The position numbers were made by a program, and so were the translations under genes. Below the pieces are notes generated by a model. It was not told where the DNA came from, did not search any database, and saw only the letters and a program-made list of their open reading frames with translations. This document shows positions 6,752 to 14,323 of a stretch of 64,000 nt of DNA, one piece after another (the stretch's first letter is position 1; each line of letters starts with the position of its first letter). The stretch is from positions 310,001-374,000 of the forward strand of contig NZ_AUFO01000001.1 in NCBI RefSeq assembly GCF_000426545.1. The letters are read 5' to 3'. The DNA is from Paenibacillus massiliensis subsp. panacisoli DSM 21345 (lineage in GTDB: Bacteria; Bacillota; Bacilli; Paenibacillales; Paenibacillaceae).

Positions 6752-7753
6752 GTGAACAAGATATATGATCATCCCTTGTACAACGAGGAAATGAAGCAGA
6801 GTTTCGTAAAGAATATGGATAATTCGAAGGAGATTATGCGTATTTTCAAGCGTGTAGCCCCACTCGAAGAAGCGCTGGGCATGGATCTTTATGATTTCAA
6901 GCTGGAGCACATTAAGCAGTTCCTGACATTGCTTCAATCAAAGAAGGTAAATCCGGTGAAGCAAGCTGCGGGGATCGTTGAATTATACATAAAGTGGGCA
7001 ATCATTCAGGGATTAAGGCAGGATTCGGGCAACCCCTTTGATGAGGTGCAATCTGTTGATTTTTATCGCACTTTTGTAGATACCCGTGTGCAGACCATAT
7101 TTTCGGAAGAAGAATTGAATGATATGGTAGATGGGGCCATTAATTTTCAGGATAAAATTGTGGTTCAGGCGTTATTCGAGGGAGTCTATGGTCGGGAGTA
7201 TAGTGAGTTACTTAATCTGCAAGTACAGGATGTCCATGGGGACACACTTACTGTGCTGCTGCATGAAGACGACAAGGGTGTAAGCCGGCAGCGGACCATT
7301 CCAATCTCACAGCAACTGTATGACATCATTCGTATAGCCAACCAGGAGAAGGAATACAAGAAGAACAATGGATTCGTCAGCCCCTCGATCAAGAAGGACT
7401 ATAACGAACTTGTCACGAACAGTTATGTGGTACGGCCCGCCAGGAATGTACGAACTAGGGATGCCAATGCTCCAGCACATCCTGCCCTGATTAACCGTAG
7501 AATTGCAACGTTGGCCGAGTATTACGGCCGGAAGGGGCTTACTCCCACTAATATTCGTAATAGCGGCATGCTCAAGATGGCCAGAGATCTGTATGCGGAG
7601 AAGGGACAATTGGGAGATGTTGAATATAAGCTGATCTGCGACCATTACAATACTGGTATCACAGCTGCCGGCTACAACCTGAACCGCTTCAAGATTGATT
7701 TTCTCAATCATGATACGTTGAACCAGATTTATTCGTTGAACCTGAGAGGATAA
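6752..7753 (+). CDS. Tyrosine-recombinase-fold protein, MrpR-like repressor candidate
   Basis: A 333-residue protein, GTG start, AAGGGG site upstream. The N-terminal 100 residues are helical like a core-binding domain; residues 115-315 follow the catalytic domain of tyrosine recombinases. The motifs are degraded: box I reads G147-R-E-Y-S-E-L, with Arg one residue out of the usual place; box II reads T264-P-T-N-I-R269-N, where the usual His is Thr266; H298 and Y308 remain. Such loss is known for MrpR (YopR), the SPbeta master repressor, which has the fold but no recombinase activity. Position opposite the polymerase operon, with repeats at both promoters, fits a repressor. A weakly active or accessory recombinase is the alternative. 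The fold is likely; the regulatory role is inferred. Confidence 0.65.
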   Translation: MNKIYDHPLYNEEMKQSFVKNMDNSKEIMRIFKRVAPLEEALGMDLYDFKLEHIKQFLTLLQSKKVNPVKQAAGIVELYIKWAIIQGLRQDSGNPFDEVQSVDFYRTFVDTRVQTIFSEEELNDMVDGAINFQDKIVVQALFEGVYGREYSELLNLQVQDVHGDTLTVLLHEDDKGVSRQRTIPISQQLYDIIRIANQEKEYKKNNGFVSPSIKKDYNELVTNSYVVRPARNVRTRDANAPAHPALINRRIATLAEYYGRKGLTPTNIRNSGMLKMARDLYAEKGQLGDVEYKLICDHYNTGITAAGYNLNRFKIDFLNHDTLNQIYSLNLRG

Positions 7754-7861
7754 AGCATAGGCTTTATTCTCTTTTTTTTGTGTGCGGAAGAGACAAGCTG
7801 AAAGTTAGTCTTTTATCTACCGAAACATCGGCGGTTGGCGAGGGAGATTCTGTTATGATTA

Positions 7862-7887
7862 ACAGGAACAAACGTTCCTGTTTTTTT
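7862..7887. promoter_or_regulatory. Hairpin with a LexA-box core and T-run
   Basis: ACAGGAAC (7862-7869) pairs with GTTCCTGT (7874-7881) around AAAC and is followed by seven T, so it can act as an intrinsic terminator after the recombinase-like gene. Its centre GAAC-AAAC-GTTC (7866-7877) also fits the Bacillus LexA box core GAAC-RNRY-GTTC. A TTGACA lies at 7891-7896, but its best -10 (TATAGC, 7911-7916) is only 14 bases away. Confidence 0.5.
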
Positions 7888-8023
7888 GTTTTGACATTAT
7901 ATATTTAACATATAGCTTTGCTTCTGGCATGTCGACGAAGGGACAGTCTTTTGACTGGATATCCTCTCAAATTAGAGCTGCTTATTCGTTTGTGCCGCAA
8001 GGTTAGTCAGGGGGCTAGGAAGT

Positions 8024-8401
8024 ATGGAGAACGTAATTCAATTACTGGGTATTGACAATAAATCGTTGGAGTTGATAGCTACTGTGAAGTTTCTGTTCAC
8101 GACTGAGCATGAGATCGAACAGTTGCTGATGGATTGCATCGGGGCAAGCGAGGATCAGATTCATCGGTATCTCATTCATTATCGGCAACAGAAGATCCGA
8201 TTCACCCGATATGCATCCTGCGAGGAGTTCGTGAAGGCATATACGGTGGATCGAGTGCCTGCACTGGAACGGCTTTTCCAGGAATATATAAGTCCGGCCA
8301 AGCTTGCGCGGCTTCATTGTGATGATCCTGAGGACATCTATTATCGACATTGCGAGAATATCGACATTCGTTTCAATCGATTCGCTATGCATTTTATGTG
8401 A
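8024..8401 (+). CDS. Hypothetical protein
   Basis: A 125-residue protein read from ATG with a CTAGGAAG site. It is soluble, with an N-terminal helical half and a C-terminal half rich in Tyr, His and Arg (DIYYRHCENIDIRFNRF). Two of three cysteines lie in the last third. I do not recognise a family. It lies downstream of the LexA-like hairpin at 7862 and ends 29 bases before the next small gene, so the two are probably one transcript. It may belong to the phage-like element or be a genus-specific gene. Confidence 0.5.
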   Translation: MENVIQLLGIDNKSLELIATVKFLFTTEHEIEQLLMDCIGASEDQIHRYLIHYRQQKIRFTRYASCEEFVKAYTVDRVPALERLFQEYISPAKLARLHCDDPEDIYYRHCENIDIRFNRFAMHFM

Positions 8402-8430
8402 CTGACTTATGGAGTGGGGAGATGGGCAGG

Positions 8431-8574
8431 ATGCGAGATTTTAATATTGAGCGGTTTAATGAGCTGTACCTTTATTTGACGATGGATGATTGTGATTACG
8501 GTGAATTGCAGGAGCTGCGCGACAAGATTCATGAATTGCTGAACGTTGTGCTGGATAAAATGGAGGCATTCTGA
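8431..8574 (+). CDS. Small helical protein
   Basis: A 47-residue acidic protein. I chose the ATG at 8431 because GGGGAG lies nine bases upstream; the frame is open further upstream from an ATG at 8350 that overlaps the previous gene and lacks a site. The sequence is one or two amphipathic helices (YGELQELRDKIHELLNVVL). No family is recognised. It sits between two other small unknown genes on the same strand. Confidence 0.4.
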   Translation: MRDFNIERFNELYLYLTMDDCDYGELQELRDKIHELLNVVLDKMEAF

Positions 8575-8624
8575 TGCGAGATTTGGGACTATGCAAGTGC
8601 GCGGCATCTTAAGGGGGAACAGAT

Positions 8625-8867
8625 ATGAATCAGCAAGAGCAGTGGATTGCGTTAAGCAGCGAGGAAGAAGAGGCCACCCATGTCAGAATTATAGAGAATC
8701 GATTTCATGTGCCGGTTACGATCGGAGCGTTGTATGAGCTGAAAATAATCCACTATGGAGCGGCTTCAGTCGTCAGTAGTGAGCGGTATATTATTGACGA
8801 TAACGGTGCAGATAATTTTTCCTTCGCATTATGCTGCAAAAAAGAGTTCTATAAGAAGCAGGACTAG
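8625..8867 (+). CDS. Hypothetical protein
   Basis: An 80-residue protein, ATG start, GGGGG site eight bases upstream. It appears to be a small beta protein: an acidic N-terminus (SSEEEEATH) then strands around 'FHVPVTIGALYELKIIHYG' and 'SERYIIDDNG', ending with a Lys-rich tail. Two adjacent cysteines occur near the end. No family is recognised. It is the last gene of the small plus-strand group. Confidence 0.45.
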   Translation: MNQQEQWIALSSEEEEATHVRIIENRFHVPVTIGALYELKIIHYGAASVVSSERYIIDDNGADNFSFALCCKKEFYKKQD

Positions 8868-8978
8868 CCCTAACGAGTCATTTTAAATATGATATAAATT
8901 GTCTATGCTTATATATGAGAGAGTTTTGATAGATCTCAAGATTCAACTACTACAACCATGAAAGGTATGGTACTCCAT

Positions 8979-9395
8979 ATGAAAAAGTTTCTGTCCAATA
9001 CATGGCCTATCCTGACACTTGTCTGCGTGGCCCTGATTGCGGGTGGCATTACACTGGTGTATTTTCAAGGAAATAGCCTCCCCCCGTCGGCTAGGCAAGT
9101 AGAGCCTGCCCTTACAGATGCAGATCATGAGAATTACAATATCGTGACCGTAGAGGTAAAATCAGATGGCTTCTACCCTCGCCATATTGAAGTCGAGTCA
9201 GGTGTTCCTACCAAGATTAATTTCAAGAAAACGACCTCATCAACCTGCATTACAGATGTTACCTCCCCGGATATGTCGATGCTGCTCTACCTGGAGGGCA
9301 AGGACAACTATTTCACGGTGGAGGATTTGCAGCCAGGCACCTACAACTACAATTGTGGGATGTACATGTGCTTCGGTACAATTACCGTGATCTAA
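8979..9395 (+). CDS. Membrane-anchored cupredoxin-like protein
   Basis: A 138-residue protein. I prefer the ATG at 8979 (MKKFL..., AAAGG upstream) over one seven codons earlier without a site. Residues 8-29 are a hydrophobic signal anchor; residues 55-138 form a plastocyanin/EfeO-type cupredoxin domain: a 'VTVEVKSDGFYPRHIEVESG' start, 'KINFKKTTSSTCIT' strand, and the closing ligand loop Y-N-C-G-M-Y-M-C-F-G. The Cys, Met and an upstream Cys/Met could bind copper, but the usual His ligand is not obvious. Such proteins sit outside the membrane and handle copper or electrons. It stands alone and ends at a long terminator hairpin. Confidence 0.7.
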   Translation: MKKFLSNTWPILTLVCVALIAGGITLVYFQGNSLPPSARQVEPALTDADHENYNIVTVEVKSDGFYPRHIEVESGVPTKINFKKTTSSTCITDVTSPDMSMLLYLEGKDNYFTVEDLQPGTYNYNCGMYMCFGTITVI

Positions 9396-9396
9396 C

Positions 9397-9459
9397 ACAA
9401 ATAAGCATCGCCAACCATGATCTGGGCCTGACCTGATCTGGATGGGGATGCTTATTTGT
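9397..9459 (+). terminator. Long inverted repeat after the cupredoxin gene
   Basis: ACAAATAAGCATC (9397-9409) pairs perfectly with GATGCTTATTTGT (9447-9459), a 13-bp stem immediately after the stop codon. Both flanks are AT-rich, so it may work in both directions. Bases 9460-9600 carry no gene. Confidence 0.6.
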
Positions 9460-9601
9460 ATTACTAGCACCTTAACCGAATCTATAGAACCGCTGCAAGC
9501 GGGGAGCCCTGTCGATCACTAAACCTAATTTCAGATTCGGTCAAAGTATCTAAAATACAACAGTATCTAACCTACAATGGATGCGTGACTATGATTAGAG
9601 T

Positions 9602-9634
9602 GGATCTCGCTTCTCTGGGCTAGTCGCGAGATCC
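9602..9634 (-). terminator. Hairpin at the end of the hybrid kinase gene
   Basis: GGATCTCGC (9602-9610) pairs with GCGAGATCC (9626-9634) and spans the kinase stop codon. It lacks a clear T-run on the minus strand, so terminator activity is uncertain. Confidence 0.4.
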
Positions 9635-12600
9635 TTGTGGAATAACAAAGGACATCGTCGTGCCTACATTCGGTTCGCTCAGGATGGACAAGCCCTGACC
9701 GTACAAATGAATGAGACGCCGGTTCGTATTGGCTATGCCGATGCCGTTCTTCTCATGCATCGTTGTAGTCAGTAGTTGCTGTACCTCCTCCTCTGTCATG
9801 CCCTTGCCATTATCCTGTACCTCCACTTTAATGCCTCCCTCCACACGGGTAATGGTAAGCGTCAGTGTCCCACCTGCGGATCTGCTTAATAGTCCGTGTC
9901 TGACTGCATTCTCGACAAGAGGCTGTATGGAGAGCGGCGGTAGCATCAGCTCAATAGCTTGCCCCACATTCCATACGACAGACAGCCGTTCTCCGAAGCG
10001 CTCCTTCTCAATATAGAGGTAGGATTTGATTAGTTCCAGCTCATGGGACAGCTCTACAAGCTCGCCCGTATTGAGATAATTGAAGCTAATGCGCAGGAAG
10101 GAGGCAAATACATCTCCCAGCTTGCGCATTCTGTCTGTGTCAATATAGCTCAGCGCCATGACAGAGTTAAATGTATTGAATAGAAAGTGGGGCTGTATCT
10201 GTGCCTGAAGATAAGCTGCTTCAAGGCGCAGACGTTCATTGGTCGATTGCTTCAGCGAGATTAACGCCCGGATTCGATACTTCAGCTCCATAGCATCCAC
10301 CGGCTTGGTAACATAGTCATTTGCGCCGGAAGAGAAGCCTGCATAGATATCTGATGGCTGGGTCCGGGCTGTGAGTAGCAAGACAGGCAGCTCTGACATG
10401 GAGTAACGCGCCCGTATCTGTTGAGTCAGCTCATACCCTGACATCTGCGGCATCATGACATCCGCTATGAGTAAATCCCATGGTCTGGTGTCCAATATTT
10501 CAAGGGCCTCTCGTGCCGAAGCTACTGTTGTGATGCTGTAAGGCTCGGAGGACAGCATGCTCTCTAGCACCTTCAGATTAATGGGATTATCATCTACCGC
10601 CAAAATAAGGGTATGACCTGCAGGCAATAGTGGCTGCACCTTGCCAACTGGGATCTCCTGCTGCGAGGCAGCTTCGGCAAGCAAGGGAACATCCGTATCC
10701 GTCAGTCCTGCTGCTGCAAGCTCTTCCTGTTGATAGGCTGCTTCAGCTTCCACTTGCTCGGACAATGCAGCATCATCAGGCGTCATATCATGGGTGGTAG
10801 CTACGGGCAGATTAAAGGTAAATACGGAGCCCATATCAGGCTCTGACTCGACGTAGAGTGTCCCCCCGTGAAGCTCGATTAGTTGCTTGCAAATACTGAG
10901 CCCCAGTCCCATTCCCTGTTCCCCTTCGCTTCCAGAGCCACCTTGCTCGTAAGGCAGGAAGATCCGACGCTGAAGCTCTTCATTCATTCCGATGCCCGTG
11001 TCACGGACAGAGACCAGGATCTGATCGCCGTGCTGACCAGCTTGTAGCTCGGCTGAGACGATAATGGTCCCTTTCTCAGTGTACTTCAAAGCATTGTGCA
11101 ATAGATTGTGTACGATTTGCACGAGCCTTTTCTCGTCGGCCATAACACTTGGCAGCGCATCTGGGATTTGAATCTGTAATTCAACGGGCTTGCGTTCCGT
11201 GATGAAGTTGAGCATGGCCGCAACTCCAGTCACAATGGATTGTACCTTAAGGGGCTGCCTCTCCAGCACAATGCGTTGCTCCTTCAGGCGCACCACATCA
11301 AGCAGGTCGTCAATTAATTGTGACATCCGGCGAGTAATCGTAATGAGCAGCTTCATATCCTTCATACTGTTCGTGCTCATCCTGTGCTTCTCTTGCTCTG
11401 CAAGATTATGGGCAATGTTCATAATGCCATGTAGTGGAGTCTTGAGCTCATGGGAGGTGTTCGCCAAGAACTGGTCCTTGAGCCGATCTGCGATCTGGAG
11501 CTGCTCATTCAGCTTCGCATTGGCTCTGGCATGCCGAAAGTATTTATTGAACCAGTATGTAGAGAAGCCCGTAATCGCAACAATCAGATCGACAGGATAA
11601 TATACGGTCGTTATATTCCGGGCGGACTCTTCTCCACTCCACATCAGATTAGACACCATGCCGCATATGCTGATGATGAGAAATACAATGTCGCGATCCA
11701 TGTGCTGCTTGCTTAGCATGTTCCAGGTGATCATGACGAGCCATATAAATGCTATGTAAAACAGCGCATCGAAGATATAATACTGTACAATCCCGTAGCT
11801 GAGGGATACAGGGGTGACCAGCAATACCGCAGTAACTACAGCACATACTGTAATAAATATTCGCAAGGCCACTGTCGAGGTCGGTCTGCTGGTGAACCTG
11901 CTGAAGAGCAATAGAATAAATACATTTTGCCATAACAGCAGAATTACTCTCAGCTTGTAGGCCCAGGAGTAATCAATGGGCAACCATAACAGCAGGATGT
12001 TATCATGTCCGATCAGAATGGCGATTCCTGTGCACAGCGTTAGCATGAAGGTATAGATCAAACTTCGCTCTCCAGCACTGATTAAGTAGAGAATCAAAGC
12101 ATACAATCCGTGAAGTGCCAGCACAAGGAAAATGAAGATCTGCAGCCCGATCGAATACCAGCGAACATAATCTATAGCGGCCTGTGATCCAAACCGTACA
12201 GGAGCAGCGATTCCACCCTTGCCAGGACTATCGAAATTCGCCATACGAATGATGAGTTCAACCGTATTGCTCGAATCTTTTTTCATCGAATAGGAAGGAC
12301 TGAAGGATAGCTTCTGCGGGATATACTCCTCAGCTGTCGTAGCCACCTTACCCATAATTCCGGTCGTCTCCCCGTTAATCTCCACCTCAGCTGCTGCCTG
12401 CAGCTCCCTGAACCAGAAGGCAACGGGCTGATCCAAAGGGCCCATGAGAATGCGTAAATGATAGGTTCCGTAGCCGTAGGATCGCTCCTTGTCCAGGTTC
12501 ATGATATTTCCCCAATCACCCGGCACCTTCATGGCACTTGGGGTATATGCCTGAGATTGGATATCGCTTAGCGTGAGCAGTTCTCCAGGATAGAAATCCC

Positions 12601-12823
12601 ACTCTCCATTTAAATAGAGAGCAGGGGCCTCCTCCAGATTCACATGCCGCAGGTCCAGAACACCATTCACGGGATGATAATCCTCGGATATGGGGAACAT
12701 CTGTGACCATGCCCAGCGCATTCCGAGAAGTAGAGCAAAGGTAACAATAATGACGGTTACATATTTAAGATAGATTCCAGTATATTTTTTCTTCTGATGG
12801 ATCATGGGATTGAAACTCGACAT
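9620..12823 (-). CDS. Hybrid sensor histidine kinase with two kinase cores
   Basis: A 1067-residue membrane sensor. One segment near residues 13-35 is followed by an extracytoplasmic beta domain (about 40-210, galactose-binding-like, as in 7TMR-DISM sensors) and seven membrane segments (about 220-415). Then come a HisKA dimerisation helix with H458 (TSHELKTP), an HATPase domain with DTGIGM and GLGLSI motifs, a linker, a receiver domain with D788 (DLLIADVMMP), and a second, LytS/YehU-type kinase unit with H879 (IQPHFLFNT), the NAVRHG N-box and DNGKGM. This unit could pass phosphate from the first core through the receiver or act alone. It is divergent from the response regulator at 12971, its probable partner. 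Confidence 0.9.
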   Translation of the reverse strand: MSSFNPMIHQKKKYTGIYLKYVTVIIVTFALLLGMRWAWSQMFPISEDYHPVNGVLDLRHVNLEEAPALYLNGEWDFYPGELLTLSDIQSQAYTPSAMKVPGDWGNIMNLDKERSYGYGTYHLRILMGPLDQPVAFWFRELQAAAEVEINGETTGIMGKVATTAEEYIPQKLSFSPSYSMKKDSSNTVELIIRMANFDSPGKGGIAAPVRFGSQAAIDYVRWYSIGLQIFIFLVLALHGLYALILYLISAGERSLIYTFMLTLCTGIAILIGHDNILLLWLPIDYSWAYKLRVILLLWQNVFILLLFSRFTSRPTSTVALRIFITVCAVVTAVLLVTPVSLSYGIVQYYIFDALFYIAFIWLVMITWNMLSKQHMDRDIVFLIISICGMVSNLMWSGEESARNITTVYYPVDLIVAITGFSTYWFNKYFRHARANAKLNEQLQIADRLKDQFLANTSHELKTPLHGIMNIAHNLAEQEKHRMSTNSMKDMKLLITITRRMSQLIDDLLDVVRLKEQRIVLERQPLKVQSIVTGVAAMLNFITERKPVELQIQIPDALPSVMADEKRLVQIVHNLLHNALKYTEKGTIIVSAELQAGQHGDQILVSVRDTGIGMNEELQRRIFLPYEQGGSGSEGEQGMGLGLSICKQLIELHGGTLYVESEPDMGSVFTFNLPVATTHDMTPDDAALSEQVEAEAAYQQEELAAAGLTDTDVPLLAEAASQQEIPVGKVQPLLPAGHTLILAVDDNPINLKVLESMLSSEPYSITTVASAREALEILDTRPWDLLIADVMMPQMSGYELTQQIRARYSMSELPVLLLTARTQPSDIYAGFSSGANDYVTKPVDAMELKYRIRALISLKQSTNERLRLEAAYLQAQIQPHFLFNTFNSVMALSYIDTDRMRKLGDVFASFLRISFNYLNTGELVELSHELELIKSYLYIEKERFGERLSVVWNVGQAIELMLPPLSIQPLVENAVRHGLLSRSAGGTLTLTITRVEGGIKVEVQDNGKGMTEEEVQQLLTTTMHEKNGIGIANTNRRLIHLYGQGLSILSEPNVGTTMSFVIPQGSRD

Positions 12824-12970
12824 TCAGCAACCGTTCCCCTTTATATTATTATCTATTGGCAAGTATAACTCCGAAGAGTATAGTTAGATTTAAGACATTT
12901 CTTATTCACGAATAGCATAATACATATTCATGAAAGGATATTTTTCTTGTATTAGGGAGCTGTCGAGCGA

Positions 12971-14134
12971 ATGAAGATACTAATTATTGATGATGAAAAG
13001 CTGGCAATTGACTTCCTTGAACGACAACTGCTGCAAATTTCAGGCATTGAGATTGTTGGCAAGTATACTGATGTTCATGTGGGAAAGGAGCACGTCTTAC
13101 AATCGGATGTAGACGTACTTTTTCTCGATATTAGTCTGCCAGAGATCAATGGTCTGGAGCTAGCAGAGCAAATTGCTACACATAAGCCCAATATCTCAAT
13201 CGTGTTCGTTACGGCCTATAATGATTATGCTGTACAGGCTTATGAATTGGAAGCATTAGATTACGTCGTTAAGCCAGTTAGTGTAGAACGGCTGACCAAG
13301 ACGATTGAGAGAATACAGAATCGCATGAGAAGCCAGCAGATCATGGTCGAGCCTCCCAAGCAGCCAAGTGCCCCCCGCATCATTGAGATGAAGCTATTCC
13401 GACAAGTGATGATCGAGGAGGCAGGTGGCGAGCTACGGTTACTGCAGTGGCGGACCAACAAGGCACAGGAATTATTCATGTATCTGCTACAGCATCGGGG
13501 GCGTCCCGTTCAAAAGTCGATGCTCATTGAAGTTCTGTGGCCAGAGCACGAGCTGGACAAAGTATTAGGCCAGTTGTACAACACAGTGTATCATGTGCGC
13601 CAAGCCTTGCGGCCTTATCAGGATCATGTACGGCTGGAGACCGTATCCGAGGGTTATATTTTGCAGTTGCAGAATGTCCTACTGGATGTAGATGAATGGA
13701 AGAAGCTGCAGGCTCTACTGTCTGAGCCCTCAGCCAGCGTAGTACACGATTATGTTGCGGTGATGAACGGATACACTGGCCATTACCTGGCTATGTATGA
13801 TTATTGGTGGTTGGAAGCCGAGCGAGAGCGACTAAAGGAAGCCTGGTTGGATGTATCATTTGCGCTTGCAGACTGGTATCGGGAGCAGGGTCTGATCAAG
13901 GAAGAGGAACAATGCTACTTGAAGATTGTGGAGATTATTCCGTACGAGGAGAGAGCTGGCTTTGCACTCATGCTCATCTATGCAACCCAGTCATTGAGCA
14001 CACGGGTTATACAATGTTACAGTAGACTTAAGAACAGCATGTACGAGGAACTGGGGCTGGAGCCAAGTCCCCATATTACACAGTGGTACGAGAAATGGCA
14101 AAAGGACATATCCTTATCAATTAGTCAGCCCTGA
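12971..14134 (+). CDS. Response regulator with SARP-type output
   Basis: A 387-residue protein, ATG start, GGGAG site. Residues 1-125 are a receiver domain (D7, D8, phospho-acceptor D53, K of YVVKPV). Residues about 140-235 form an OmpR-like winged helix of the SARP type (RTNKAQELFMYLLQHRG, LWPE, LYNTVYHVRQAL), and residues about 245-380 a bacterial transcriptional activator domain with TPR-like helices (WWLEAERERLKEAW, YEELGLEPSPH). It probably regulates genes near it, with the hybrid kinase as the sensor; the adhesin and sortase genes lie directly downstream after a terminator. Target genes are inferred from position only. Confidence 0.9.
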   Translation: MKILIIDDEKLAIDFLERQLLQISGIEIVGKYTDVHVGKEHVLQSDVDVLFLDISLPEINGLELAEQIATHKPNISIVFVTAYNDYAVQAYELEALDYVVKPVSVERLTKTIERIQNRMRSQQIMVEPPKQPSAPRIIEMKLFRQVMIEEAGGELRLLQWRTNKAQELFMYLLQHRGRPVQKSMLIEVLWPEHELDKVLGQLYNTVYHVRQALRPYQDHVRLETVSEGYILQLQNVLLDVDEWKKLQALLSEPSASVVHDYVAVMNGYTGHYLAMYDYWWLEAERERLKEAWLDVSFALADWYREQGLIKEEEQCYLKIVEIIPYEERAGFALMLIYATQSLSTRVIQCYSRLKNSMYEELGLEPSPHITQWYEKWQKDISLSISQP

Positions 14135-14167
14135 TCCGGTGTGCCGGATTAGAGGCTGGCTTTTTTT
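14126..14167 (+). terminator. Terminator of the response regulator gene
   Basis: A two-part stem (CAGCC/GGCTG outside, ATCCGG/CCGGAT inside with a TGTG loop) is followed by seven T. Confidence 0.8.
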
Positions 14168-14188
14168 GTATTTGGGCAATGAAATGAA

Positions 14189-14237
14189 CTGGAAACAGGT
14201 ACCTGTCCAGAATTTGTAAAGGCGTGTTAAGTATAAT
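14189..14237 (+). promoter_or_regulatory. Palindrome and -10 box of the adhesin gene
   Basis: A perfect 12-bp palindrome ACAGGTACCTGT (14195-14206) inside an imperfect 22-bp one (14189-14210) ends just before the expected -35 position. A consensus TATAAT is at 14232-14237 with no good -35. A strong -10 with a missing -35 and an upstream palindrome suggests activator control, possibly by the adjacent SARP-type regulator. Confidence 0.45.
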
Positions 14238-14323
14238 GTCCATTGTTAGCCTAGAGAGGGGGAAGTCGGACAAAATCCATAGCTTATACCATACTAGCAC
14301 AAGCAAAAAGAAAAGAGGGTGAC

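Noticed and set aside
6752..7753. Active phage integrase marking an attachment site
   Set aside because: Box I Arg is out of register and the box II His is replaced, and no duplicated att-like sequence or tRNA gene was seen beside it.
7891..7916. Promoter TTGACA with TATAGC for the small genes
   Set aside because: The spacing is 14 bases, too short for a normal sigma-A promoter; kept only as a note with the LexA-like hairpin.
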